From Paenibacillus peoriae (GTDB taxonomy: Bacteria; Bacillota; Bacilli; Paenibacillales; Paenibacillaceae): a stretch of 64,000 bases of DNA. The notes under the pieces were generated by a model. The model saw nothing but the letters and a program-made list of their open reading frames with translations, was not told where the DNA came from and ran no database searches. Made by a program: the position numbers and the translations under genes. Location: assembly GCF_022531965.1 (NCBI RefSeq), contig NZ_CP092831.1, positions 5,303,001-5,367,000 on the forward strand, written 5' to 3'. The stretch's first letter is position 1. The number at the start of each line of letters is the position of its first letter. Shown here in pieces: positions 8,931 through 18,604 of the stretch.

Positions 8931-9106
8931 GTTGTTCAAAAAGTCGTCTTTCCATAACGAAGCTATTCAAGAAGCGGATTCGACGTCGAATCTTGAATTC
9001 AGCCGGGCCTTCCGTTGCTCACGTAGATCTATCTACGCTCCGCTACTCAGTCCCTAGCTTCATCCAGCCTTCTCGGTCCTGAAAAGCCGACTTTTTGAAC
9101 ACGCAC
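8931..9106. mobile_element. 176-bp MITE-like element with 8-bp target duplication
   Basis: The element has terminal inverted repeats sharing TGTTCAAAAAGTCG (start, 8933-8946; end, about 9088-9102) and is flanked by the direct repeat TATAAGAG at 8923-8930 and 9107-9114. It has no coding capacity. In the middle is a perfect 16-bp palindrome GATTCGACGTCGAATC (8977-8992). The features fit a non-autonomous transposable element moved by a transposase encoded elsewhere. It sits in the otherwise gene-free stretch between mntP and ywlC. Confidence 0.75.
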
Positions 9107-9132
9107 TATAAGAGGCTCTGATTCGACAGAAG

Positions 9133-10380
9133 CTACAAGCGGACGATTCGGTGACCTGCCGCTTTAAGCAGGCGGTTCATAACGGCGTCGCCCAATCCTT
9201 TCGGCGGACAGGATTCCGCCAAAATGTAGGTGACGCCGTCCTCGTCGCAGCGACGCAGCACGCCGTACAGGCGTTGCGCTGCCTCATGGAGCGCGTCCAG
9301 CTTGCCTAGCGTGTAGACGCGTTCTCCGGCGTAGCCGGCGGTATGCTCGTCGAACGCGAGCACTGCCGTGCGCTCTCCGCGCGCGGAAGCCTCCGCCAGC
9401 GCAGCGCGAATCCACCCCGTCACCTCAACGGACGACGGGCCTTGTACCACGCTCAAGCGGCCTCGCGGCGCGTAGTGTGTGTACTTCATGCCCGGCGAGC
9501 GCGGCGCCGGGCTGTCGGCATCCTCCCCGGGCGTAGCGGCCAGCGCCGGGTCCAGCACGACGGCGCGAGCAACTGCAGCGAGCTGCTCAGCCGTCACGCC
9601 GCCGGGGCGCAGGATGGTGACCGTTCCGTCGTCAGCCGCCTGCACCACCGTGGACTCCAGCCCCACCCCTGTGGGGCCTCCGTCTAAAATGCCGCCGATG
9701 CGGCCCTCCAGATCCTCCCGCACATGCTGTGCAAGGGTGGGACTGGGTCTTCCCGAACGATTGGCGCTTGGCGCAGCCAACGGACAACCCGCTTCAGCGA
9801 TCAAGCGCAGCGCTATCGGATGATCTGGCATGCGCACACCAACCGTGTCCAGCCCGGCCGTTACACGCGATGACAGTGCCTGCGGTACCACTGGTAATAC
9901 GAGAGTCAGCGGCCCCGGCCAGAACATATTCATCAGCGCCCGGGCTGTATCGTTTATTTCTGCTACCATACCCTCTAATTGATCAGCATCAGAAACATGT
10001 ACAATGAGCGGGTTATCGGAAGGGCGTCCTTTGGCAGCGAATACCGCCTCCACCGCTTTTGTACTACGAGCATCGGCTCCCAGTCCGTACACGGTCTCCG
10101 TAGGAAAGGCTACCGTCTCTCCAGCTTGGAGGAGTACAGCAGCCTCGCGTATGCCTTTTTCCGCCGCGATCCGAGTCTGTTCAGCCGAAGTTTCGTCAGA
10201 AACACCCCCGTCAGTGTTGTTCACAGGAACCAAACATCTTACATCCCACCATTGGGTATGGGAAGACTTCAATGCCTGCTTCAGCTCGCAATTCCCCTGT
10301 TTGTCCAGCTTTTGCTCCGATTTTTCCTTTTGCACAAAATCTCCGCGCAAGTCTTGCATTTGATTCGATTTATCGCTCAT
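9133..10380 (-). CDS. ywlC: L-threonylcarbamoyladenylate synthase (Sua5/YwlC type)
   Basis: Makes threonylcarbamoyl-AMP from threonine, bicarbonate and ATP, the first step of t6A37 tRNA modification. The YrdC domain spans about residues 75-265, with the substrate-site motif AFPTETVYGLGADA at 91-104 and a later SAPSANRSGRPSPT. A C-terminal Sua5 domain follows, introduced by the linker PRSPGMKYTHYAPRG. At 415 residues it is about 70 longer than B. subtilis YwlC because of a low-complexity, Lys/Gln-rich N-terminal tail. The tail start has only a weak GGGATGA site, so a later start is possible. The Sua5 part is clearly more GC-rich than its surroundings. Confidence 0.95.
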   Translation of the reverse strand: MSDKSNQMQDLRGDFVQKEKSEQKLDKQGNCELKQALKSSHTQWWDVRCLVPVNNTDGGVSDETSAEQTRIAAEKGIREAAVLLQAGETVAFPTETVYGLGADARSTKAVEAVFAAKGRPSDNPLIVHVSDADQLEGMVAEINDTARALMNMFWPGPLTLVLPVVPQALSSRVTAGLDTVGVRMPDHPIALRLIAEAGCPLAAPSANRSGRPSPTLAQHVREDLEGRIGGILDGGPTGVGLESTVVQAADDGTVTILRPGGVTAEQLAAVARAVVLDPALAATPGEDADSPAPRSPGMKYTHYAPRGRLSVVQGPSSVEVTGWIRAALAEASARGERTAVLAFDEHTAGYAGERVYTLGKLDALHEAAQRLYGVLRRCDEDGVTYILAESCPPKGLGDAVMNRLLKAAGHRIVRL

Positions 10381-10535
10381 ATCAGATCATCCCATATCTT
10401 ATTGTCGTATACAGGCCAGTGATTTCGCTTGATCCTATAAGGCTACTTTGAAAGATCAGTTTATTTGGCTCTGCCATGTGTATATCTATCGTAAGCTCCA
10501 TTATAGCATATGGGGAAACTTACACTCCTCAACGT

Positions 10536-11228
10536 TTAGGCAAACAAGCCACTCACCCAGCTGCACAGTCCCGCAAGTGCATCCCACAGAAAAAAACGCA
10601 CTTCCGGCTCCTTGTCAGTGGTATTCGTCCGACTATCTCCATGATCCGTTTTTGCTGATACCGTTTGTGCCGCTGCTTCCCCACTGCCTGCATCAATAAA
10701 GCACAGCGGAGGAAACAGCACGCACCACCAATTTTGACCTTTTCCTTGCCCCAGCGTAACCCGTAGCGCTTCATAATTCCCTGCCGGGTAGACAAGACCA
10801 CCGTACATTTTCGTCGGGAAAGGTACGCTCGCCAGTTCCACTTGATGATCATAGGCAATGCCGCGACGAGCCAGTTCCGTACCTACCAAACGGTCAATTT
10901 CAGGTAAATGAGCATCAATCAATGATCTCGCTTGGTCTAAGCTTTGCGGGTTTTCCAACTCACTCACCCAAGCATTCATCTGCTGCACAATAGCGTCCCG
11001 TATTTCGCGTTTAACCAGCTGATCCTCCGGGCGATCCGAATTGGCCAAAATACGCAGTCGAATGGAGTCGTGTGGAATCACTTCCAGCCCTGTTGTAGTC
11101 ACTCCTGATGCTAAGGTTCCTCTTGTTCCAGTGGTCATAGCAGCATCCGTTTTTTGACCTTCCCAAGACATCATTAATATCGAAATACAAAATAATATCA
11201 TTGCAGCTTGCTTTACCCAACTTCTCAT
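10536..11228 (-). CDS. spoIIR: Stage II sporulation protein R
   Basis: Secreted from the forespore, SpoIIR activates the SpoIIGA protease in the mother cell, which then cleaves pro-sigma-E. The 230-residue product starts with a signal/anchor segment (residues about 8-25). It has the family core IRLRILANSDRPEDQLVKREIRDAIV-like block (cited here only as IRLRILANSDRPEDQ) and FPTKMYGGLVYPAGNYEALR further on. The ATG at 11228 follows GGGGGGACGAAG; an in-frame upstream start at 11258 has no such site. It lies between ywlC and the prmC-prfA region as in Bacillus. Confidence 0.95.
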   Translation of the reverse strand: MRSWVKQAAMILFCISILMMSWEGQKTDAAMTTGTRGTLASGVTTTGLEVIPHDSIRLRILANSDRPEDQLVKREIRDAIVQQMNAWVSELENPQSLDQARSLIDAHLPEIDRLVGTELARRGIAYDHQVELASVPFPTKMYGGLVYPAGNYEALRVTLGQGKGQNWWCVLFPPLCFIDAGSGEAAAQTVSAKTDHGDSRTNTTDKEPEVRFFLWDALAGLCSWVSGLFA

Positions 11229-11386
11229 CTTCGTCCCCCCAAACCCAAACTCTATCATGTCTATCAGTTTGTCCGGTTTGGGAGAGTCTAAACCTATAAG
11301 TCTTGTAAAATATTCATAACCACTTTACAGATTTTCTTCAATACACCCTCGAATCATGCTACACCAAGCTTCTGACCCTCGCCGAG

Positions 11387-11424
11387 GAATATAAAAAAGC
11401 CCAGATTTCACAATCTGGACTCTC
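11387..11424 (-). terminator. Terminator after the rodA-type gene
   Basis: AGTCCAGATT / AATCTGGGCT hairpin followed by TTTTTTA on the minus strand, about 60 bases past the stop at 11487. Confidence 0.8.
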
Positions 11425-11486
11425 GCGTTGCACCGTTTCAACTCACACACAAATACCAATCAGTATCTAGCCACAATCCACCTGTA

Positions 11487-12680
11487 CTAGGCTTTTTTCG
11501 CCTTCGTCAAGTTCAATCTGGAAGGCTGTGGCAGATCATCCTCCAGCTCTTGGCCGTGCACCTTAATGCTCATAACCAAGCCGATACTAGCCATGTTAAT
11601 AAGCAACGAGGTACCACCATAACTTATGAACGGGAGTGTAATCCCTGTAAGCGGCATAATGCCCAGAAACGCACCAATATTCTCAAAAATCTGGTACAGT
11701 AACATGGACACAATCCCGACAATAATATACGGTCCGGCGCGATCCCGGCATTCCAGCGAAATCAGGATCATTCGGTGAATCAAAATAAAATATAACAATA
11801 ACAGCACTGAAGAGCCTACAAAGCCAAATTCCTCCGCTACGACCACAAAAATAGAATCCGCATACGTATAAGGAACACGCCCGGACTGTACCGAGGTTCC
11901 TTGCAAAAAGCCCTTGCCCATCATCCCGCCAGAGGCTATCGCCAGCTTGGCATTTTTGGTATGATAAGACGCCTTCGCGGTTGCCTCTTCCGGTACCAAC
12001 CAAGGGTCCAACCGTTCTACCCAGTGACTACGGCCAATCCCCTTCATAAAGGAATCAATCTCATCGTGAAACGAAATATAAGCTTTGATTCCGCCGCCAA
12101 CGGCGACTGCAAATACGATGAATCCGATTAACGCATGGGATGCCTTCACATTACCAATCCATAGCATACCAATGACGATGACAATGTAACCAAGCGCATT
12201 ACCCAAGTCATTTTGTGCCATAACCATGGCAAACGGGACAAAGCTCACCAGAGCCACTGGAAGAACATCCTGAATGAAATACAGCCTGCTCTTGCGCTTT
12301 TTGATCAGCATATAAGTCAGAAAAATGATAAGAACCAGCTTGAATACCTCGGCAGGCTGAAGATTCAAGCCACCAATTTTCAGAAAGCCCTGAGAGTTGT
12401 TAACCGTCCCACCAAAAAATCCGAGACCCAACAGGAATATTCCGCCTCCATATACGTACAGGGCTTTTTTAATGAATATCCGAAAATCGACCATCGCTAA
12501 ACCCAAGATCGCCACAAAACCCAATATATAATACCCGATCATCTTTTGATAGTCGTTGCCGTGCTCTGCCAAGTTCGTAGGGCCCCTACCTGCGCTGTAT
12601 ACCGTTATGATACTAATCGCCATGAGCAAAACCAGAATAAAGATAACCGGACCGTCAATTTTTTTCAATTTCTGAAGCAT
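11487..12680 (-). CDS. rodA: SEDS-family peptidoglycan polymerase (RodA/FtsW type)
   Basis: Integral membrane glycosyltransferase of the SEDS family that polymerises lipid II into glycan strands with a class B PBP. The 397 residues contain about ten membrane helices. The family's C-terminal signature is present as PLTGITLPFISYGGTSLL near residues 340-357, and YADSIFVVVAEEFGFVG at about 275-291. Position relative to RodA, FtsW and SpoVE paralogues cannot be settled without alignment; RodA is the best guess because of the short C-terminal tail. It lies 75 bases downstream of prmC, with a terminator after it. Confidence 0.85.
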   Translation of the reverse strand: MLQKLKKIDGPVIFILVLLMAISIITVYSAGRGPTNLAEHGNDYQKMIGYYILGFVAILGLAMVDFRIFIKKALYVYGGGIFLLGLGFFGGTVNNSQGFLKIGGLNLQPAEVFKLVLIIFLTYMLIKKRKSRLYFIQDVLPVALVSFVPFAMVMAQNDLGNALGYIVIVIGMLWIGNVKASHALIGFIVFAVAVGGGIKAYISFHDEIDSFMKGIGRSHWVERLDPWLVPEEATAKASYHTKNAKLAIASGGMMGKGFLQGTSVQSGRVPYTYADSIFVVVAEEFGFVGSSVLLLLYFILIHRMILISLECRDRAGPYIIVGIVSMLLYQIFENIGAFLGIMPLTGITLPFISYGGTSLLINMASIGLVMSIKVHGQELEDDLPQPSRLNLTKAKKA

Positions 12681-12755
12681 GATTTCCCCCTGAGCCGTTT
12701 CTCGGTCATACTCCTCTTATTCTAAAGGAAAGACTCGCAAAAAGAAAATGCACCA

Positions 12756-13655
12756 CTACTCCGAGACGCCTAGGACATGTCGTTCAATCCCTGCAAGGTC
12801 AGGAACGATTATAATGTTCTTCCAATGACCTGCCTGTTCCAGCAGGCCAGCCACGTCTCTGGCCTGTCCCATCCCCAGCTCAAACCCGATTAGCCGGGGC
12901 GGAGCCTGAAGGAGTCCGAGCTGCTCCAGCATTGCCCGATATGGGCCGAGCCCGTCAGGACCACCATCTAACGCCATCCGTGGCTCGTGGTCGCGGACCT
13001 CCGGCTGTAGGCCAGCGATGTCAGCAGCCGGGATGTACGGCGGGTTGGACACGAGAATGTCCACCGTCGTTCCCGCAAATGGCGCCAGCAGATCGCCCTC
13101 GCGGAATTCTACGGCTGCGCCGTTCGCAGCAGCGTTATAAGCCGCTACTTTTAACGCGGCAGCCGAAATATCCCCTGCCGCTACGCGCCAGCTCGGTCGC
13201 TCAGCCGCCAGCGTCACGGCAATCGCACCGCTGCCCGCGCCGATGTCGAGCGCCTGAGGAGCACCGCTTGGCCACAGCCGATCGCCGTGCTGGAGTATCG
13301 CCTCGACGAGCAGTTCTGTCTCGGGGCGCGGAATCAGCACCGACGGCGAAACCGCGAACGGGCGGCCATAAAATTCCTGCCGTCCGATAATATACTGCGC
13401 CGGTTCACCCGCAGCTTTGCGGGCTATGATCCGTTCCCACGCCTCCTTGGCGGTGGAAGGGAACGGATCACCCAGAGCGGCGTAAAACGCCGTACCTTCC
13501 AATCCGAGCACATGCTCCAGCAACAAACGGGCATTATGCTGGGGCTCCAGAACGCCACAGCTTCCTAAAAAAGAAGAAGCCTCAACCAAGGCTTCTCTGA
13601 CACTCATGTTTCGTTCCGGTGACATCCGATACACACAATCGCGCTCGTTCCCCAA
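12756..13655 (-). CDS. prmC: Release factor glutamine methyltransferase
   Basis: Methylates the glutamine of the GGQ motif in release factors using S-adenosylmethionine. It has an N-terminal helical domain (to about residue 95) and a Rossmann methyltransferase domain with LDIGAGSGAIAVTLA (SAM-binding) and the catalytic NPPY in LVSNPPYIP. The TTG start at 13655 has AGAGG 8 bases upstream, inside the end of prfA, so translation may be coupled; ATG codons 10 and 16 codons later have poorer sites. It is more GC-rich than its neighbours. Its substrate gene prfA is directly upstream. Confidence 0.95.
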   Translation of the reverse strand: MGNERDCVYRMSPERNMSVREALVEASSFLGSCGVLEPQHNARLLLEHVLGLEGTAFYAALGDPFPSTAKEAWERIIARKAAGEPAQYIIGRQEFYGRPFAVSPSVLIPRPETELLVEAILQHGDRLWPSGAPQALDIGAGSGAIAVTLAAERPSWRVAAGDISAAALKVAAYNAAANGAAVEFREGDLLAPFAGTTVDILVSNPPYIPAADIAGLQPEVRDHEPRMALDGGPDGLGPYRAMLEQLGLLQAPPRLIGFELGMGQARDVAGLLEQAGHWKNIIIVPDLAGIERHVLGVSE

Positions 13656-13658
13656 AAC

Positions 13659-14726
13659 TTAAACCTCTTGTTCCATCAAATCAGCCTGCTCTGCAATCGT
13701 GAGCGCCGATACGATTTCTTCGATCTCCCCGTTCATCACCTGGTCCAGCTTATGCATAGTTAGTCCAATACGATGATCCGTTACACGGCTTTGCGGGAAG
13801 TTGTAGGTACGGATACGCTCACTGCGGTCCCCGGTACCTACTTTGCTCTTACGCTCGCCTGCATATTTGGCTTCCTCTTCCTGACGCAACATATCCGAAA
13901 TACGGGCACGCAAAACTTGCAGCGCCTTCTCCTTATTGGAGTTCTGGGATTTTCCGTCCTGACAGGTTGCCATAATACCTGTTGGCATATGCGTTACACG
14001 CACCGCCGACTTGGTCGTATTAACGGATTGTCCGCCCGCACCGCTGGAACAGAACGTATCCACGCGAATATCCTTGTCGGAAATTTCAATATCCACTTCT
14101 TCTGCCTCAGGCATAACGGATACTGTAGATGTCGATGTATGAATACGTCCACCTGATTCCGTCGTCGGAATCCGCTGGACGCGGTGTGCGCCGCTTTCGA
14201 ATTTCATTTTGCTGTATGCACCGCGGCCGTTAATCATGAAAATAACCTCTTTAAAGCCCCCGAGATCATTCATGTTCGCGTCCATCAGCTCTACACGCCA
14301 GCCTTGGGTATCGGCATAACGGGTATACATCCGGTACAAATCAGCTGCGAATAGTGCCGCTTCGTCACCACCCGCTGCCCCACGAATCTCAATAATAACG
14401 TTCTTATCATCATTCGGGTCCTTCGGCAGCAGCAAAATACGGATTTTTTCATCCAGCTCCCGCTTACGAACACTCAGTTCTTCAATCTCCATTTTGACCA
14501 TTTCACGCATCTCGTCGTCCAGCTTTTCACCCTGCATGGTTTTTGCAGCTTCCAGCTCTTCAACGACATTTTTATATTCGGTATATGCTTCATAAGCAGG
14601 CTGTAAATCAGACTGTTCTTTGGAATAATCTCTAAGTTTTTTGCTATCGTTCGCTACATCCGGATCGCAGAGCAGTTCGCTCAGTTTATCGTAGCGGTCC
14701 GCCAATGATTGCAATCGGTCCAACAA
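13659..14726 (-). CDS. prfA: Peptide chain release factor 1
   Basis: Recognises UAA and UAG stop codons in the ribosomal A site and triggers peptide release. The 355-residue protein carries the catalytic GGQ at about residues 231-233 and the anticodon-like PxT tripeptide (PTT, about 187-189) that distinguishes RF1 from RF2. I chose the TTG at 14726 because it has AGAGG 8 bases upstream and gives MLDRLQS, like B. subtilis RF1; the GTG three codons earlier lies too close to that site. It forms a unit with prmC, which modifies its glutamine. Confidence 0.97.
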   Translation of the reverse strand: MLDRLQSLADRYDKLSELLCDPDVANDSKKLRDYSKEQSDLQPAYEAYTEYKNVVEELEAAKTMQGEKLDDEMREMVKMEIEELSVRKRELDEKIRILLLPKDPNDDKNVIIEIRGAAGGDEAALFAADLYRMYTRYADTQGWRVELMDANMNDLGGFKEVIFMINGRGAYSKMKFESGAHRVQRIPTTESGGRIHTSTSTVSVMPEAEEVDIEISDKDIRVDTFCSSGAGGQSVNTTKSAVRVTHMPTGIMATCQDGKSQNSNKEKALQVLRARISDMLRQEEEAKYAGERKSKVGTGDRSERIRTYNFPQSRVTDHRIGLTMHKLDQVMNGEIEEIVSALTIAEQADLMEQEV

Positions 14727-14875
14727 GCGATTCACCTCTTCAGTTAAATTAATATGAAGCCAGCTTCAATTTCACTGGCTACAGCTCTTTATTATACCAA
14801 CTAATTCATGAATTAGCTACAAGAAATACTGACTAATTTAGGATTTTGCAAAAATCCACACGACATGTAATTCAA

Positions 14876-14915
14876 TAAAAAAAGTCGCCGCCTAATATAG
14901 GCAGCGACCGCATTA
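14876..14915 (-). terminator. ychF terminator
   Basis: GTCGCTGCC / GGCGGCGAC hairpin followed by TTTTTTT on the minus strand, about 90 bases past the ychF stop. Confidence 0.8.
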
Positions 14916-14997
14916 TCTAGCACATTTTAGAACACACATACTTGAGACATCGTCTTTTATATATCCGAATCGAGTATTGTACTCTAGAAATTTTATA

Positions 14998-16098
14998 TTA
15001 AACATTAAAACGGAAATGCATAACGTCTCCGTCCTGCACTACATATTCCTTACCTTCCAGACGAAGCTGCCCCCGTTCCTTGGCCCCGTTCATCGAACCA
15101 GCAGCGACTAAATCGTTGTAGGATACAACCTCGGCACGAATAAATCCGCGTTCAAAATCCGTATGAATTACGCCCGCAGCACCCGGTGCCTTCGTTCCTT
15201 TGTGAATCGTCCAAGCGCGTACTTCCTGCACACCTGCTGTGAAATACGTATACAGGCCCAACAAGCGATATGCTGCTTTAATTAGACGGTTCAATCCTGA
15301 TTCAGCCAATCCCAGCTCCTCGAGGAACATCGCCTTGTCTTCGCCTTCCAGCTCAGCAATTTCAGATTCTACCTTGGCGCTAATCGGCACCACTTCTGCA
15401 TTTTCAGCCACGGCAAAATCGCGTACCTTTTGCACATATGGATTGCTGTCGGCTTCCGTTACGCCATCTTCGCTAACATTAGCGGCATAGAGTACAGGCT
15501 TCATCGTCAGCAAATGAAGATCGCGTACAATCAGCCGTTCTTCATCCGACAATTCTAAGCTACGCGCAGGTTTATCAGCATATAGCGTTTCTTTGATCCG
15601 CTCCAACACTTCAACTTCTTGGGTGTACTGCTTGTTGCCACCCTTCATGTTTTTGCGGGAACGTTCAATACGCTTGTCTACGCTTTCGATATCCGCCAGA
15701 ATCAGTTCCAAATTAATGGTCTGAATGTCGCTGATCGGGTCAATTTTGCCGTCTACATGGGTAATGTTCTCATCTTCAAAGCAACGTACCACATGTACAA
15801 TCGCATCCACTTCACGAATATGAGCCAGAAACTTGTTACCCAGACCCTCGCCCTTGCTCGCACCGCGCACAAGTCCTGCAATATCAACAAATTCAAAAGC
15901 CGTTGGCACCGTTTTATTCGGCACAACCAGTTCGGTCAACTTATCCAACCGCTCGTCCGGTACTTCAACGACGCCTACATTGGGGTCAATCGTACAAAAT
16001 GGATAGTTTGCGGATTCCGCACCCGCCTGCGTTATTGCGTTAAAAAGTGTTGATTTGCCCACGTTCGGCAAGCCTACAATCCCCGCTTTTAAAGCCAT
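14998..16098 (-). CDS. ychF: Redox-regulated ATPase/GTPase YchF (OLA1 family)
   Basis: Universally conserved Obg-related P-loop NTPase that associates with ribosomes and is linked to stress responses. The 366-residue product shows the P-loop GLPNVGKST at residues 9-17, the G3 region [17 protein letters not shown], a coiled-coil insert around 125-200 and a C-terminal TGS domain. That domain includes the family segment [20 protein letters not shown] and a HFRFNV end. Start and length match the family. It is a single-gene unit with its own terminator. Confidence 0.97.
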   Translation of the reverse strand: MALKAGIVGLPNVGKSTLFNAITQAGAESANYPFCTIDPNVGVVEVPDERLDKLTELVVPNKTVPTAFEFVDIAGLVRGASKGEGLGNKFLAHIREVDAIVHVVRCFEDENITHVDGKIDPISDIQTINLELILADIESVDKRIERSRKNMKGGNKQYTQEVEVLERIKETLYADKPARSLELSDEERLIVRDLHLLTMKPVLYAANVSEDGVTEADSNPYVQKVRDFAVAENAEVVPISAKVESEIAELEGEDKAMFLEELGLAESGLNRLIKAAYRLLGLYTYFTAGVQEVRAWTIHKGTKAPGAAGVIHTDFERGFIRAEVVSYNDLVAAGSMNGAKERGQLRLEGKEYVVQDGDVMHFRFNV

Positions 16099-16231
16099 AA
16101 TCAGAACAACTCCCGTTTATATAAAATATGCGTTATGCCATCCGTTAGTTTACCAACCCACATTATATATGAGAACCTATACACGCGGCAAGCATACGGT
16201 TATGGAATTCAGGATTTTACTATATCCCTAT

Positions 16232-16723
16232 TTAGATTTCTTTGCTCATCTGGATATCTGTAATCCGATAGCCCGACTTGCGATATACATGCAAAGCTCG
16301 CTCATTATGCCCAAATACATGCAACCCGATGCGGACAGCTCCCAGCCTGCGAGCCTCCTGTTCCAAAGCCTCCATCGCCATCGTACCTAGACCCCTCCCC
16401 TGGTATGAATCGTATACAAGGATATCCAGTAGAAAAGCTTCTTCTCCTTGCACGCCGTCCGTAATATTGAACCAGATGTAGCCAGCTTCCTCCTGACTCT
16501 GCCCCCCGTCATCGGAAAACATCAACATATACAGGTGAGCATGAGGTGTGTCTAGTCTCTGTGGCAGGTATTGAGCAAAACTTTCTGCCGCTCGCTCTGG
16601 TGCTTCTTCAACCGTCCATGTACCTGCTTGGATTTTCTCATCCGCATAGTCGGCAAGCGAGCGTTGTTCAAATCGATCATATTGCTCCGCATTCATCGGA
16701 ACCAATGTAATAAGTCCGCTCAT
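16232..16723 (-). CDS. GNAT-family N-acetyltransferase
   Basis: A 163-residue acetyl-CoA dependent acetyltransferase of unknown substrate. The pyrophosphate-binding loop is YQGRGLGTMAMEALE at about residues 106-120, followed by the usual GLHVFGHNERALHVYRKSGY motif B. Its ATG overlaps the stop of the upstream isopentenyl-diphosphate isomerase by four bases (ATGA), so the two are co-translated. No functional link between them is known. Confidence 0.9.
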   Translation of the reverse strand: MSGLITLVPMNAEQYDRFEQRSLADYADEKIQAGTWTVEEAPERAAESFAQYLPQRLDTPHAHLYMLMFSDDGGQSQEEAGYIWFNITDGVQGEEAFLLDILVYDSYQGRGLGTMAMEALEQEARRLGAVRIGLHVFGHNERALHVYRKSGYRITDIQMSKEI

Positions 16724-17820
16724 CCATTTACCTTCTTTCTTAGTCGAGTCGTATCTTTGAGCCCTTCTATTCCATCTACCCCAATACCAAACATGACCGT
16801 GCGGAGTTCCAGTTCGACCTGCTCCAAACGTGCCTCCAGCGCTTCACTAGAGGCAACCGCAGAACCGAGCAAAGAACGCCCGAAGCCTGCCATGTCAGCT
16901 CCCAAAGCAAGCACCTTCGCTGCATTGACACCGTCTCTCAGTCCACCGCTGCCGATCAGAGCACCATGTGGCTGAGCGGCTCTGACTTCCACGATACAAT
17001 CAGCGGTCGAATTGCCCCAGTCCGCAAACGCCTCCGCCGCCGCGCGACGCACAGGATCAGGGTTACGAAATTTCTCCACTTGGCTCCAGCTTGTCCCGCC
17101 TGCACCAGCGACATCAATAAAGGCTGCACCCGCATCATACAGTCTTGATGCCGTCTCGCCATCTATGCCCCAACCTACTTCCTTCACTCCTACAGGCACT
17201 GAAAGCTGACGACACAACTCCTCGATACGATTAAGCAGGCCGCTAAAATCCAAATTCCCTTCGGGTTGGAAAATCTCCTGCAATCCGTTCAAATGCAGCA
17301 CCAACATATCTGCTCCAGCAATGTCTACTGCACGGCGACAATCGTCCACGCCAAATCCGTAGTTCAGCTGCACCGCACCCAGATTGGCAAGGATCGGGAT
17401 ACTGGGTGCCAGACGGCGGACTGCAAAGGTTGGAGCCAATTCTTCCCTTTCCACCGCAGCCCGTACCGAGCCGATGCCCAATGCCCAGCCGCGTCTCTCC
17501 GCTGTCTCTGCTAATCGCTCATTAATCGCTCCTGTCTCGGCGCTGCCGCCTGTCATGGAGCTAATAAGCAACGGTGTTCGTACAGCCTGTCCTAAAAAAG
17601 TAGTATCCAGGCGAACCTCGTCAAAATGCAACTCCGGCAGAGCGCAGTGCTTAAAGACATACCGCTCCAGCCCGCTGGTGATACCTTGTCCGGCCACATC
17701 TTCTTGCAAACAAAGGCGGACGTGCTCAATCTTCCGTTCGCCTGTCCGCGCGGCAGGCAACAAAGAGCCGGATCTGTTAAAGCCGTCAGGTGCTCCTTTT
17801 TTATTCTCTGTACTACTCAT
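16720..17820 (-). CDS. fni: Isopentenyl-diphosphate delta-isomerase, type 2 (FMN-dependent)
   Basis: Interconverts IPP and DMAPP in isoprenoid synthesis, using reduced FMN. The 366-residue protein follows the family pattern: RKIEHVRLCL-like N-terminus, TPLLISSMTGGS near residue 83, GVKEVGWGID around 215, AGAAFIDVAGAGGTSW around 236 and the phosphate-binding GSGGLRDGVNAAKVLALGADM near 300. A GAGGTGG site precedes the ATG. It is first in a two-gene unit with the acetyltransferase. Confidence 0.95.
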   Translation of the reverse strand: MSSTENKKGAPDGFNRSGSLLPAARTGERKIEHVRLCLQEDVAGQGITSGLERYVFKHCALPELHFDEVRLDTTFLGQAVRTPLLISSMTGGSAETGAINERLAETAERRGWALGIGSVRAAVEREELAPTFAVRRLAPSIPILANLGAVQLNYGFGVDDCRRAVDIAGADMLVLHLNGLQEIFQPEGNLDFSGLLNRIEELCRQLSVPVGVKEVGWGIDGETASRLYDAGAAFIDVAGAGGTSWSQVEKFRNPDPVRRAAAEAFADWGNSTADCIVEVRAAQPHGALIGSGGLRDGVNAAKVLALGADMAGFGRSLLGSAVASSEALEARLEQVELELRTVMFGIGVDGIEGLKDTTRLRKKVNG

Positions 17821-18069
17821 CTATGTTCCACCTCATCCAAAGTCACTCTGTTTATTGTATCAAGTTCAAGAAGCACAAATAAGACCGTTCCCGAACACGG
17901 TAACCGATCTATTTATCGTCTCTTATACAAATATCGTATGCCCTTAAAGTGGCTATTTTAAGATACTCTCATTGTATCATGGATGGGAAAATATATACAC
18001 GAACGTGAACATTTTTTCTCCCCCATAGATCATGTTCAAAATACGCAATAAACCAGTTATTTCGGAAAC

Positions 18070-18112
18070 TTTACAGAAAAGCCGCCCCTAATTGAGCTGC
18101 CGCTTTTCTGCA
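18070..18112 (-). terminator. Hairpin at the end of the YdcZ/Crp operon
   Basis: CAGAAAAGC and GCTTTTCTG pair across the stop codon of the last gene. The following T-run is weak, so terminator function is tentative. Confidence 0.4.
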
Positions 18113-18546
18113 AAATGTCCAAATTTAAACACAAGAATACCACCGATAATGACCAATACACCGATCAGCTTGTTAATGGTAAACGGAATTTTCTCTAATC
18201 CTAGCCATCCTAATGAATCCCACAACAGGGCGGTCCCTAATTGCGCTGTCAATACAATGGAGATCGCATAGGTCGGGCCAAGTCGCTTCATTCCTTGTAC
18301 CAGACAGAACACAACACCGACACCAATCATGCCACTGAACCAGTACCACGGCTGCATATGCTGTAAAGCAAATGTATTTTTCCCTTCAAAAATAAGACTT
18401 CCGAGTAAGGAAGCCAAGAACCCTGTGCCCAGCACCAATGTTGTTGTGGCCCACGATCCTGTCCGTTCATTCACCTTATTATTGAATATCGTTTGCAGAC
18501 TGACCAAGGCACCTGCGATAACCGCCAATACAATTCCTAATAACAT
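18088..18546 (-). CDS. YdcZ/DUF606-type small DMT-superfamily transporter, second copy
   Basis: A 152-residue membrane protein with five predicted helices, starting MLLGIVLAVIAGALVSLQTIFN as is typical of DUF606 half-size transporters. Such short members are thought to work as pairs; a second, diverged copy (19369-19794) lies in the same operon with a Crp-type regulator between them. A heterodimeric exporter or importer is therefore likely (inference); the substrate is unknown. Confidence 0.85.
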   Translation of the reverse strand: MLLGIVLAVIAGALVSLQTIFNNKVNERTGSWATTTLVLGTGFLASLLGSLIFEGKNTFALQHMQPWYWFSGMIGVGVVFCLVQGMKRLGPTYAISIVLTAQLGTALLWDSLGWLGLEKIPFTINKLIGVLVIIGGILVFKFGHFAEKRQLN

Positions 18547-18604
18547 ATGTTAACTCTCCCTTGATGATCCTTGATATTCTTCTGTTTTTTACTACATGCT
18601 CCTA

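Noticed and set aside
8807..9132. yybP-ykoY manganese riboswitch in front of mntP
   Set aside because: The conserved motifs are not visible; the region holds the MITE-like element instead.
9343..9823. Long plus-strand reading frames of 114 codons opposite ywlC
   Set aside because: They are shadows of the GC-rich ywlC coding sequence, without ribosome sites or protein-like composition.
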